From Tachypleus tridentatus (taxonomy: Eukaryota > Arthropoda > Merostomata > Xiphosura > Limulidae), in assembly GCF_004210375.1 (NCBI RefSeq), contig NC_134832.1, forward strand, positions 157,725,592 to 157,789,591: a stretch of 64,000 nt of DNA. Direction: 5' to 3'. Below the pieces are notes generated by a model, which searched no databases, was not told the DNA's origin, and saw only the letters and a list, made by a program, of their open reading frames with translations. This document shows, piece by piece, positions 32,101 through 43,034 of this stretch (position 1 is its first letter; the number at the start of each line of letters is the position of its first letter). The position numbers and the translations under genes are program-made.

Positions 32101-34906
32101 ATTTGTTAATGATAGTGCAAGTTCCCTTGCACAGGCCTTCAACAGTTACAGAGATTAGTGATAAGGGTTAACATTTTCTGTGACCATTAGTTGTCTTAAG
32201 GGTTCAAAATATTTGTAAGCTAATAACCATCATGAAGGGTGGAAACTTCTGTAAGGTATCAGCCTCTGTGTTTCATAAATGTTTTCACAAAAACTCTTGG
32301 TTGTTTACAATCCATTTTATCAGGTTGGACTTCAATGGTCACATCATGATTCAAACTGCTTACTCTTGAATGTTCAACATTTAGTTGTTTCTTGTCCCAG
32401 CCTTTTGTATTACTTTGTTTTGACCATAGGCAATTTCTTTTTCAGAATAGTATGTTACTGTGGACATGAATAATTAGTGTAAATATGTGTATATTGCTTT
32501 GATGTTTTGAACTATGAAGTGCTTCTTTATGCTTAGTTTTACACTTCTGGAAACAGCTAAAACCATTTAACTCAATTGGTATTTTAACACTAGTTAAAAG
32601 GTTATAAAATTTGATAATATTGTCATGCTTTTGTGTAAATGATAAAAATTGATCAGAGAAACTAACTTTAAAACATAATATTTATAAGTAGACTTCAAAT
32701 AAAACAAGTCAGAACTATTTTTGTGTGTGTGTGTGTTTGGAAAATATTTTATTAATCATTATAAACTTATAACTGCTACAAAGAAACTGTATAACATACT
32801 TAATTTTCTGGTTGTGTTAGATGTTGATGTTTTTCAGTTTGAAGAAATCAAGTTTTGTGGAATGTTTTTTTGTTCAGTAACTGAGAAAGATATTTATCTG
32901 TGTTGTACATTGTATGTTTTTTTTGTTTGTGGGTTACATTTGTTTTCCACAAAATAGTTTATTGTAACTTATCTGTTTATACCTTTGTTGCTGAGTTTTT
33001 GGGAGATAGTTTTCAAGTGCCTTTTGTGTGCAAACTAAACAATTTCCATAAAATCAGTTTATAAGTTTTTGGTAAATTTATCCTATTTAATAACACCATT
33101 TTTTTGCTTGAGTTGTATATAGAGCAATATTTACATGTTTATGTACACAGTATATTTATTACTTGTTTTGGTTTCTGAAAATATTGGATGGATGAATGGA
33201 TAGAATACATTAAAAGTTAATTGTATACTTAGTGTTGTTTTGTTAGCTGGTGTTAATTTTTAATGTTTTAAACAGTAATTTGTATGTATTTACGAGTACT
33301 ATATTATATGAAACTATGTTGTTTTATCCAATAACAAACAAGCATACTTCAATGAGATGTTGGTTGTTGTTTTTTAAGTTAAGAAATAATAATACAGTTG
33401 TTAACAGAATGACTAGTACATAGTTTCCAAAAAATGTTTTGTAGATTGTTTTTATTATAGGCTGTGTGTGACTTACAGATATTGCTGTATAGTCACAGTT
33501 CTTTGTAGTAACATTTACTATGCAACTCTAGATACATATACTTCTCCCTCAAGTACTTTTGTCAGACATCATTTCATTTGTAGGTCATAAAAACGTGATG
33601 AATATAATCTACAGCCTTTGTTACTGTTTGTTTTTAACAACTAAAATAAGAAGACAATTTTTATGATACACTATCAAGATGTTCCTCTCATTTGATACTT
33701 CTGCTTATAATGACGTAAAATTATTTTTATGGAAGTAAACATCACAACTTTATTCAACATACATTATTATTGTGGCATTATATTTTATTTCATAACATTC
33801 AGTTTGAGATGTTTTAAGGATAGTTTGGTACAGCTGTAGCAATGTATCCTTGTCTGATAAATTTTTTAGTGTTCCTCTTTCTTTTGTTCATGCAATCATA
33901 TGTCCTAATGTGATATTAAGTACAGTGATTGTGAAGGAAAAAGAAAATTTACTGAATTTTTAACATGATACAGGATATTTGAATATTTTGAGTTATTTGC
34001 TTGAATCATTTCATAATGTTCATTATGAAGAATGAGGATTTAACAATCTGGATTAAACAGAAGTTTATTTATACATTGCTATTTATCTTCAGTTAAGACA
34101 TTTTTACATTTTTCTGTTAGAGATTCCATCTTTTGATTTCCCATCCTATGTTATAATCCTTATACAAATTTTACAACCCTAGTCATTCCCATTTGGTGAT
34201 CACGTTTGTATGTATATCTTCCCCCTTAAATAGCTGATTGGCAAATAGCAAGATTTTGCCCCAGCTGTTATTATCTTTGAAGAAAGTTCACTGAATAAAG
34301 TAAATTAACATTTTTCCAGGGATATTTTTAGCATGATACAGCCATGTTCTCAAAGCTCTCTTTGCCTTCAATTGTAAATTCAAGAAGGTTTACTTGTTAG
34401 TAATAGGGATAACACAAGATGAGTCTGTAAAAATATTTTATATATCAGTTTTTTTACTTCCAATAAAAAATTTCCTTACAAGAAAACGAGGACAGTTTCA
34501 CACTATTAACTCATCATCTCTTTTGTGTGCCATTTTTCAAGGAGCTTCCATTAATAAAAAATTAACTCCTCATCCTGAACCTGTAGTAATTTAGAATGTA
34601 TAAGAGTGATATTCAAATGCAAGTAATACCACCCTAACCAACAATGGAATTACAAGAGAATGATTGTCACATGCATTTAAAAAAATTAATGTTATGTGGT
34701 AGTTAGTCTTTGGAAATTCTTAAAACTGTTTAACACCTTAAAACTTCCCCTTGTGGAGACTACCAAATAAAACTGATGGTCCAAAGATTTTGAGATGCTT
34801 GTTAAAATGTTCTGGGATATTTGTAATCAGTGTGATATATAATGGTCAGGATCGTGTAATTCTGTGATAAAATACTTAAGTCCTGTCTATTGACTTGAAG
34901 ATCCCT
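29150..34906. other. Intron-like, repeat-poor sequence
   Basis: Nearly 6 kb of AT-rich sequence with frequent poly-T and TTGTTT runs and no SINE. This contrasts sharply with the flanking regions. Open frames at 32279-32473, 32721-32957 and 34394-34594 are low-complexity and lack splice support. Confidence 0.4.
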
Positions 34907-35203
34907 TGCATATTTGGTCTGGCATGGCCAGGTGGTTAAGGCACTCAACTCATAACACGAGAGTCGCGGGTTTGAATCCCCGTCACACCAAACATGCTCA
35001 CCCTTTCAGTCATGAGGTTGTTATAATGTGAGACTCAATCCCACTATTTGTTGGTAAAATAGTAGCCCGAGAGTTAGTAGTGGGTGGTGATGACTAGCTG
35101 CCTTCTATCTAGTCTTGCACTGCTAAATTAGGACTGCTACTTCAGATAGCCCTCACGTAACTTTGCACAAAATTTAAAACAAACACACAATTTATGCATA
35201 TTT
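34907..35203 (+). mobile_element. SINE-A, full length, exact 9-bp TSD
   Basis: Element 34916-35194 with head TCTGGCATGGCCAGGTGGTT, intact B box GCGGGTTTGAATCCCCGTCA and an AAACAAACACACAA tail. It is flanked by identical TGCATATTT copies (34907-34915 and 35195-35203). It lies in the intron just before the exon at 35348. Confidence 0.93.
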
Positions 35204-35347
35204 ACTCTTATTTAAAGGAACTTTGTAACTTTGGACAGTGACATACTGGAAAAAAAAACCTGTTTTGTTTATTGCTAGTAAATTTTGTTATTTTCGTGCC
35301 ATTGAAAAATAATTTTCTTTCTTTCTTCTTCTTTGTTTATTTTTCAG

Positions 35348-35487
35348 AGGTTTCTAAAGAAAATCAAGGAACGATCTTTGTCGCCGAGTGTCTATGAGAA
35401 GAAAACAAAGTAGTACTAGTCAGGAAGATTCAGAATTAAGTGAAGGTGTAGTACTTACTAGTCAGGAAGATTCAGAATTAAGTGAAG
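35348..35487 (+). CDS. Exon of an unidentified Ser/Glu-rich protein
   Basis: A long pyrimidine tract ends in TTTATTTTTCAG, then reads RFLKKIKERSLSPSVYEKK. In that frame a TAG follows at 35411-35413. In the next frame the sequence continues as RRKQSSTSQEDSELSEG up to GAAG|GTGTAG (donor after 35445). One surplus base in the AAAACAAAG run near 35402-35410 would join the two. A 42-bp unit (TSQEDSELSEGVVL in protein) is then duplicated in frame and carries a second donor, GAAG|GTGTTA after 35487. Either donor leaves phase 1, which fits the exon at 38758: the junction reads SELSE-G-HSESDLEE. The acidic serine-rich text continuing across a 3.3-kb intron is the main evidence. Family unknown. The frameshift could be a sequencing error or decay. 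Confidence 0.5.
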
Positions 35488-35555
35488 GTGTTAAAATTTG
35501 TTTATTTTAATTTAACTACTACATGAAATAAAAGTAGATAACTATCAGTTCTGTA

Positions 35556-35674
35556 GTGCCTCGCTGGTACAGCAGTAACTCTACAGATTTACAATGTTAA
35601 AATTAGTGATTCAATTCCCCTCGGTGGACTCAGCAGATAGCCCAATGTGGCTTTGCTATGAGAAAAACACACAC
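35556..35674 (+). mobile_element. SINE-B copy
   Basis: GTGCCTCGCTGGTACAGCAG, CTACAGATTTACAATG, GATTCAATTCCCCTCGGTGG, then CAGATAGCCCAATGTGGCTT and TGCTATGAGAAAAACACACA. This is a plus-strand full copy in the intron between the two main exons. Confidence 0.9.
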
Positions 35675-36454
35675 GCCAGTTCAATTAGTAAAAGGTAAAA
35701 AGATTTTTACCCAATATAGTTATCATAGAAAACTCTAATTCAACATTTTCTACCTCAAAAATACTTTAGAATTGGTTATTTTATCATTTTGTAACATTTT
35801 TTAAATAAAAATTGGAAAGAAAATTTAAAAAATGTAAACACTTGTTTGCATACAGCTTTGAGGGAATCTCTTGTAAATGGTGCAACTTTAAATTATTTTC
35901 AAATTTTCATTCCATCCCAAAACATTGGTTTATAGATAAATAAACTATCATACTTTAAATACATAATTAAACATTTTATGTTTCTTTCCTTATTTTATTA
36001 TTACAGTTTTTCAATTCCACCCTTTTATAATGTCACAGCATGTAGTCTGAACTACAATGAAGAAAAGCATAAAGAATATAGCTACAAATAAGGTTTGAAT
36101 GCCATTAGATGGAGCATATTATAAACTGTTTCCATCAGTGTGAAGCAAGTAAAATATTTAAGCAGAGGTCCTCAGAGATGAACAGAGGAATCTTGTGAAA
36201 AGTTTAGTAAACATAAAACTAAACTAGAGATCTGATACTTTTATTTTTAGTTTCTTTAGGTGTGTTTCTCATTGTTAAAAGGTGTTTTTGTATTAAATTA
36301 TATCTGTTTGAAAGCTATGAAAAGTTTCTCTTACGACCAGACATTAGTTAAATTTAGAGGGTAGTGAAGGTAACACCAATATATTATTTTGATTCAAATC
36401 CTTATTTATTTTGTTAGGTTTATTGTATGTAAATAACACAAGTAAAATAACTTG
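35675..36454. other. Intron-like sequence
   Basis: AT-rich, no recognised repeats. Confidence 0.4.
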
Positions 36455-36625
36455 ATGAAACTTACATGAATAGATGGCAACTGCCTGTTGGAGAAAAACA
36501 AGTGTAGATGATAACATTTGGAAAGTCTTCCACCTCTCGTCTTCAAGTGGAAGACTTCAAAATGTCATCCTCTACACTTGTGATTTTACAGCAGTTATCG
36601 TCCATTCAACTAAGTTTCATCACAA
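36455..36625. repeat. Imperfect fold-back, ~75-bp arms
   Basis: Left arm 36455-36533 and right arm 36547-36625 are reverse complements with scattered mismatches. The inner 34-35 bp (CAAGTGTAGATGATAACATT... versus its complement) pair best. Arm ends read GATGAAACTTA. The layout resembles the Penelope-like fold-backs at 1.2 and 44.6 kb, but the sequence is a different family and I see no clear CUGANGA core. Confidence 0.7.
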
Positions 36626-38082
36626 ATACTCTGTTTAAACAAACAATCAAAGAATAGTAAAACAACGTGTTATTTTGTGAAGATAGATTGGTCAAGTCTA
36701 AGAATATGGTTAGCAAACATATTTTTAACTACTCTGACCACTTTGGTGGTGATACCTTTGTTAAAGTTCATGATGGTAGGTTATGAATAAATCTTTGTAA
36801 CAGAAAGAGCCAGAAAATTTGAAAAGTATTAATTACTGAAGAAGGTATACAACAAATCTCAATAAAAAATGTATTTATTTTCATTATGATTGAATATTCA
36901 TATCTTTTATCAGGCTTGCAAAACTGTGTCAATAAAGCACCAACTATCTGTACAAATGTAGCTGTTCTGTTTTCACAGTTTTCAGAAAATATTTACAGGG
37001 TCATCACTGTGACCAGTTGTACTTGGGCACAGTTTATAATTTGTCAAATTAGCTCTTCTGAGCCATTAGGTTTAAATGTTTGTACTTTAGCACAGATGTG
37101 ACACCATTTAAGAACTTTCATGAAATTGTATTTTGTAAACATGAAAATGTAATTATATAAAGCTGTAGGTTTGAATTTGGGTATTTGTCTGTAGTTTGCA
37201 CTAAATACTATAAAAGTGATTTGGAAGTCAAGATAATGAAATTTCATATCCAGAAGTACTTAAAATATTATAATTGTAAATTATTCATAGTGAAATGGTA
37301 AAACACCCTTTATGTTAAAATGTAAAACTGTGACAGTTATGCTGTACAACATAGTGATTAAATGCTAACAAAGCTTTGTGGAAACTTAACGATAACCACG
37401 ATGTCACATTACATTTCCCAGATAAATATTCTTCAAGATTTTAATACATTTCACCATTTCAACTTGTGACTGGTTAGATATCTCACAATAATGTTAATAT
37501 GATATTTTTATTTTAAAAAAAATTTCAGGATTGGTAATTTTCAATTTTGTTTGTATAAAATACAGCTTTTCTATAAAAAATATTGTCTGGTCATTAGTAA
37601 CTTTAGTGACACAGATTTTATCGTATCATTATTATTTATCTCAGATGCATTGCATGGTATTTTTAAATATTGTAAGTATATATTTTAAAGTGTCTAACAG
37701 ATTGTATTATTTCTGTATAAAATTGTTCAATATTATTACGTTCTTTATGACAGAGACTTTTTTACTCTGAAAATAATTTATGTTTTGCAATAGTTTATGT
37801 CAAACAACCTCATGTTGGATTAAAGTTATTAATGGTATTTATCAAGTTTTGGACTTCATCATAACGATGACCAGAACAGTTTAAAATAGTTCCAATTTAT
37901 CTTCTTCATTTTTATGACTTCTAATAGATCAGATATTATTATTTCTTTGTTTTTCTTGTCACATTTTTGAGGTTTATTTCAGTAATAACTTTATATTTTT
38001 CATTTATATCTTTGTTATGGATATTTAAATATAAAACTTTGTAATTTCTCAAATGTCTGTCAAAATTCTTTATCATGTAAAT
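36626..38082. other. Intron-like sequence
   Basis: AT-rich with chance open frames only (for example 36886-37101 and 37531-37770). Confidence 0.4.
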
Positions 38083-38540
38083 TAGGGTTTCCCAGAATGG
38101 TTGATATTGATCCCCTTGGTTTGGTGAGACTGTAAAGGGGTGAATAAGGACTTAAGTGTTGATAGGAGGACAGAAAGAACTCCTGTGCTAAAGTTGGCCT
38201 ATGCATCTAAGTGCTGTATGACTCTCCAAGTTTGTATGTTGTTAAAACTGCAATTAGTCATGTAAATGGTTGGACTTCTGAAGAGACAGAGAAATAGGTT
38301 TAATGTTAGAAACTTCAGAGACTCAAACTCTGAACCCTACAGTCCAATATTCATCAGGCAACTTTTAGAGAAAACCTCATTCTTTTTCACATTTTATGTT
38401 TCCTAATGATTGCATCATAAAAGTTGATTATATTTTGAAGTTTCACTTCTAATTTATGTTCTAAGAATTTGAGAATCAGTGACCGCTTTATAAATTTCTA
38501 AAGGGGTCAACATCTCAAAAGGCTTTAGGAAATCCTGATA
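38083..38540. mobile_element. Possible non-autonomous TIR element
   Basis: The left end TAGGGTTTCCCAGAATGG...TTGATCCCCTT and the reverse complement of the right end, CAGGATTTCCTAAAGCC...TTGACCCCTTTAG, are similar over about 38 bp. They enclose ~460 bp with no coding. I could not find a convincing target duplication, so class is uncertain. Confidence 0.4.
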
Positions 38541-38757
38541 TTATTTTGATATATTTAGGTGTATGGTATACGACGTACTTGTGCTGTTTATGACCTCCAA
38601 GTTCTTATCATTCATGTTCTATGTAAAGTATAAAATCAGTGGCCTTTTTTAATCATTTCAAACCAGTTCATGTGTTTGGTCGAATAAACGTACGACAAAA
38701 AATTTGTCATTATCAATTGCTAACTAATTTCTGTGTGTTATGAAAACAATGATTCAG

Positions 38758-38987
38758 GTCATTCTGAGTCAGACTTAGAAGAACAGCAGTGACACAGCTA
38801 GTTGCACCAGTGGTAGTATAACTGAGCATGGAGTCGAAGAAGAAGAGTTGAGTGACTACGGTGAGCACAGTGGACTTAGTGTTGAGAGTGTCACGAGCAC
38901 TGCTGTTGACTGCAATGGAAGACTAGAAGAAAATTTGACTAGTAATAAGGCAGTTCTGCAAAACGGACTTGATTATATTAGCAAAAG
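38758..38987 (+). CDS. 230-bp exon of the Ser/Glu-rich protein
   Basis: Acceptor AACAATGATTCAG, donor AGCAAAAG|GTAATA, both good. Entering in phase 1 it reads GHSESDLEE. It then meets a one-base frame break near 38784 and continues open for 68 codons as SSDTASCTSGSITEHGVEEE, ELSDYGEHSGLSVESV, and ends NGLDYISK, leaving in phase 2. Skipping one base (C at 38784) restores DLEE-SSDTAS. The 35.3-kb exon also needs one surplus base removed, in the same direction. Low-complexity acidic/serine composition suggests a disordered region of an intracellular protein. No domain is visible. The next exon is not identified with confidence. Confidence 0.55.
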
Positions 38988-39292
38988 GTAATAATTGTTA
39001 GCATTGGCAAAAATATACAGTTTCTGAATGAAGTTGCACAAATTCTTGAATGGCTATAAGTAAGCAAACTATAGCAGCAAGCGTGATAGTTAAATTTTCC
39101 TAAGACCAAGTTCCGTAGCTCTTAGCTATATTCAGTTGTATAAATGATAATTTATAGAACTGGAAAATTAACTTGATTAATCAATATAATCAATTACCTA
39201 TGAGTATTTATAAATTATGCCATATAAAATAATTCATTAATTGGAGTTACTGTAAAATCAGTTGATGTTGCAAAAGTAATCAACTGATAAAG

Positions 39293-40250
39293 TTGATATT
39301 CCCCAGTTTAGTGAAAATGTCGAGAGACCAGTAAATGATAAAGAAAATGATTCTACAATGACAAAACATCAAAACCACTAACCTCTCTGACAATGATGAA
39401 CAGCTGGAAATACTGGAGAAGAGAATCCAAGTACATGGGAAACAACAAGGAAAGTAGAGAGCTAAAAACCCTGAGTTCCACACCCAACGAGTAGTGAAAG
39501 AAAGGACAAACAGGGATTGCCATCCCAAAACAGACATTACACAGATAAGATAAACAGTAGTGATAAACATTTTATCCTGATACACGAAATCTCAAGATAC
39601 CTATTATCAGAATATAAATGTAGAGCGAGCCACGAGACAAGCTCAGCCCTATCTTTCCTCAAATAAAATGCTAAGACGATCAATAATCCATATACAACTT
39701 TTCTCCAGGGGAAATGCAACACCGACATACCGCATAAGAGGTAAGACCTGTTGATAAAGAAATTACAAATTAGGTATAATATAAGCAAGACTGTAACAAA
39801 AAATCGTTCATAATATAATGAGAAGACAAAAAACATCAAACCAAAGAACGTCAAGAGAGGAAAGGAACCAAACCACAAAGCATTTTAAACCAGACTTTGC
39901 TAATGTCAAGTCAAACGGAATATTAAAGGAAGATTCAAGATGACCCAACCATCTGGCCTTGAGAAGATTCGTTTGAGCTTTACTAATCTGAGAGTAACGT
40001 CTCCATCACAGCAAGAGCAGTACCAATGGAAGAAGGCCAGATGTAAAGATGTTGACATCATGTGTATGGCAACACAAGTTCAACAGGAACATCATGAGAT
40101 AACTAGATACTTTGAAGCGTGTTAAAAATAAAAAACGAAACATTCTCAGTGGTCAAGGTATGCAGCAGAAGAAACAATTGGCAATCTTAACACGAACCTT
40201 GATGAAACTAAACAGAATCTAATTTTAATACAAAGGGTAAAATCACATTT
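39293..40250 (+). pseudogene. Decayed coding-like stretch
   Basis: Several plus-strand pieces read like protein but are broken by stops and frame changes: FSENVERPVNDKENDST (39309-), LSDNDEQLEILEKRIQVHGK (39391-), AKNPEFHTQRVVKERTNRD (39459-), a stretch ending KPDFANVKSNGILKEDSR (to 39937), MTQPSGLEKIRLSFTNLRVT (39940-) and WSRYAAEETIGNLNTNLDET (40152-). An acceptor-like CCCCAG precedes the first at 39301-39306. It may be eroded downstream exons, a dead gene copy, or an unrecognised retroelement ORF. The antisense frames at 39280-39878 are shadows. Confidence 0.35.
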
Positions 40251-40673
40251 TTAACAAAAAGTATAAATCGTTGGTTATTCGTAGAATTGCTATAAATGTA
40301 TCCAAAAACAAAATATTAGGTACAGTAAAAAGTACGTAAACAAGTAAAGTGATAGTGTAGATGGACAGTGTTTAAAACGATTTAAATCATTACGTTGATT
40401 AGCAAATTTATTTCGTTTTACATATACCTCATAGAAATTTTACGAATAACTACCATTCCATATGTTTTTATTTCCTATTTTACAAGGGTATGATCTCTAA
40501 AAAACAAACAGATGTAGTCATTACGTTTTATTTTACTCACTAGATAGCAGGTCACACACATTATGAAAGAAGATTTTCGACCTCTGTTTTGATCAAAATC
40601 ACAAAAAAACAGTTACTAAATCATTAAGAAGTTATCGAGTAATAACGACATCTGGTCTTGTTTCATAGCTGGA
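40251..40673. other. Intergenic, nothing recognised
   Basis: AT-rich. Confidence 0.4.
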
Positions 40674-41013
40674 AGTGTTTGTTTGTTGTTAAGCGCAAAG
40701 TGTCGCAGTGCAGTATTTGTACTCTGTCCAACACAAAAATCGAATAAATTAATATTTTAAACCTCAGATATAACGGTTAGCCTCCAGAGCTTTGCTTGAA
40801 AAAAAAATATAGGGTTATATGTTTTGTCCATTGACGGAGGTCTCTAATCCCAAATTTTAAGTGGATAGCCACACCGTCATCCCATCAGAGATGGCATTTG
40901 ATTGGCTAATTAAGCAAAGTTCTAATAAACTTTCCACCGTATTTACTGAAGAGAACTTAACCTCGGATTTTGCGTTGTAAGTCTGTAATTTTACCACTAA
41001 CCCACCAAGGGAC
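40674..41013 (-). mobile_element. Cluster of three decayed SINE-C/B pieces
   Basis: All are on the minus strand. 40674-40796 has GTTAAGCGCAAAGTGTCGCA...TACTCTGTCCAACAC. 40797-40894 has GAGCTTTGCTTGAAA...AGGGTTATATGTTTTGTCCA...GGATAGCCACACCGTCATCC. 40940-41013 has CTTAACCTCGGATTTTGCGT, TGTAAGTCTGTAATTTTACC. Each follows the tail-box B-box A order. Confidence 0.55.
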
Positions 41014-41149
41014 CTTGTAAAGAATGTTTATTTGCAATACTTTCACAAAAAGAAAATCTTGAAAGAACATTTAATTTTTATCTGTTGTTATAAATATTAG
41101 TTGAATGCATGTATTATATTTCTCGCTGGATAGAAGACAAATATGAGGT

Positions 41150-41240
41150 TTATAAGGCTAAAATTTGTCGTTCCAGTCCCCTCCATGAACACAGAATAGA
41201 TAGCCTACTGTATAGCTCTGCGATTACCAAGAAATAACTA
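41150..41240 (+). mobile_element. SINE-B/C 3' fragment
   Basis: TTCCAGTCCCCTCCATGAAC, ACAGAATAGATAGCCTACTG and TAGCTCTGCGATTACCAAG fit the B-box to tail half of the family. Confidence 0.5.
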
Positions 41241-41890
41241 CAATAGTAGCAATAATAATACCACTATAATATATTCACGTGTTAACATGAATTTCTGGGT
41301 TACAGATTTCTCGTTTTAGTTGGTGCGACCTCTACGCCAAAGTATTTTTTATTGTATTGTTGATATGCGTCTCAGAATAAAGCTCTTGGAGCCTAGTTGT
41401 AGTTAGGAGAGAATCATCACAATGTACAATATGCCAAGAGTCCCTTTCGTGCCTGAAAAATATCCATAAACATCAGTATATATAAACTATTTTAAACACT
41501 TGTGTTGTTGAGCACTACTGCAGGTAGGCGGCGCCAGTAAACACATCACGAAGCTTTTCTGTGGTGGATGTATATCAGGCTTAGAAGGTGCGAGAGAGAC
41601 TGCCGAATAAAGAACAACTATGGACAAACGTCATCACAAGGGTAGGAAATCTAGTGTTCTGTGTCCACCACAACAGGTGATACACGAGTGAGGTTTATTA
41701 ATCTCATGGTCTGGCCTGACATAAATTTTTAAAACAAATGATTTTCTTAATGTTAAGTAACTCCCCCAGTGGCATAGGCGTACGTCTGGGTATAATACCA
41801 TACATGGGATTTTATGTTTTTTAACCTTTTTGTTCTCATTTCCTTCTACTTATTTGTTTCAACAAAACGTGAATTGAAGGACGTAGAAGT
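41241..41890. other. Intergenic, nothing recognised
   Basis: A locally GC-richer patch at 41510-41690 (AGGCGGCGCCAGTAAACAC) has no recognised identity. Confidence 0.35.
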
Positions 41891-42083
41891 TTTGTTTGTT
41901 TCTAAATTTTGCGCAAAGCTATTCGAGGGCTATCTGCGCTAGCCGTCCGTAATTGTGCAGTGTAAGAATAGAGGGAAGGCAGCAAGCCCACACGGCTGTA
42001 AAGGTTAGTATATTTGGTGCGACGGGGATTCGAACCCGTGGTTTACAAGTCGAACGCCTTAACCCACCTGGCTATGCCGGACC
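41891..42083 (-). mobile_element. SINE-A with internal deletion
   Basis: Tail (TTTGCGCAAAGCTATTCGAG) and head (GGGATTCGAACCCGTGG ... GGCTATGCCGGACC) are present. The body between GGGAAGGCAGCAAG and CCCACACGGCTG has lost about 80 bp, including the CCAACTCTTGGGCTACTC block. Confidence 0.88.
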
Positions 42084-42357
42084 TTATAGAGATTTTCTTT
42101 TCAACTGAAGTAAGTTAATATGAGCCAGTAAGTTCCGTTTGAAAACATTTAGTTATGTATAATGGTGAAAGTTTCTTATTTCTGTCATGAACTTGTACTT
42201 CGTGTTTTATAATTAATTTGTGACTCTACTGTTATCATGCAGTACATGTAAAATGACTCTTTGACATCACATTTGTTTGGAACGAAAGTTCACAAGCGTT
42301 TTGTTGCTTTTTGTGGCATAGTTTGTCATCTTAGCGTAAAAAATGATTGAGGAAACC

Positions 42358-42480
42358 AGTCTTCCCAGTAGCACGGTGGTATGTATGTGGACTTACAATG
42401 CTTGAAAACAAGTTTAGATACTAAATGTGTGCTAAACACAGATAGCCCCTTTCCGGAGCTTCTCAGTTAATAATAAAGAA
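42358..42480 (+). mobile_element. SINE-C copy
   Basis: AGTAGCACGGTGGTATGTAT, GTGGACTTACAATGCTTG, then CTAAACACAGATAGCCCC and a degraded tail. Confidence 0.65.
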
Positions 42481-42627
42481 CAAATTGAACTGTTCCCTTG
42501 CAGTGGCGTATAACGAAAATCCTAAAATACCAATTTCAACATCAATAAATGTTATCGTACTTTAAATAACTGAGTCTAACAAACAAAAGATATGTTTTCT
42601 TTCTACTTTTAGAATATTTAGAGGTCT

Positions 42628-42768
42628 TCCCCAACTCACTGTGTGGGTATGCAATTGATAACCACATGCCAGGGTCATACAATTAATAGGGAGGACACTA
42701 TACGGACCCTAAGCCATACAAGTATAGTACCACGCATACCCCCATAGTTTTTGGGTTTGACCCCACTT
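42628..42768. mobile_element. Possible short TIR element
   Basis: GGTCTTCCCCAACTCACTGT GTGGGTATGC at the left and the reverse complement of GCATACCCCC...GGGTTTGACCCC at the right are similar over about 30 bp. They enclose ~80 bp. Weak call. Confidence 0.25.
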
Positions 42769-42939
42769 AAAACATTAAGCAAAAGAACGTCTTAATATAT
42801 GATTTGCTACTAAATAACACAATGGTGTAAACTAAGTTTATAGGCCAATTTCTATTTTACAAACACTTTTAATTGACTAAAGTGTCACGTTATTTGATAA
42901 AAATAATTATTTTTTGTTTTATTATTTACTTTTTATTAG

Positions 42940-43034
42940 TTTAGGTGTATGATGTCACCCTTATAGTGTTTTCAATAGATAAATAATTTATGTACAACTT
43001 GAAAACACTATAAGGGTGACATCATACACCTAAA
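42940..43034. repeat. Perfect 36-bp inverted repeat with 23-nt loop
   Basis: Arms 42940-42975 and 42999-43034 are exact reverse complements by my reading (start TTTAGGTGTATGATGTCACC). The spacer is AT-rich. A transcript of either strand would form a 36-bp hairpin. The arms are far less AT-rich than the flanks. Confidence 0.92.

Noticed and set aside
29071-35413. Direct splicing of the 29.1-kb candidate exon to the 35.3-kb exon
   Set aside because: The only usable donor (GTATAA, phase 2) would create an immediate stop at the junction, so the two are not joined directly.
39280-39878. 101- and 113-codon minus-strand frames
   Set aside because: Hydrophobic, Cys/Phe-rich antisense readings of a Lys-rich plus-strand stretch. 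No splice or start support.
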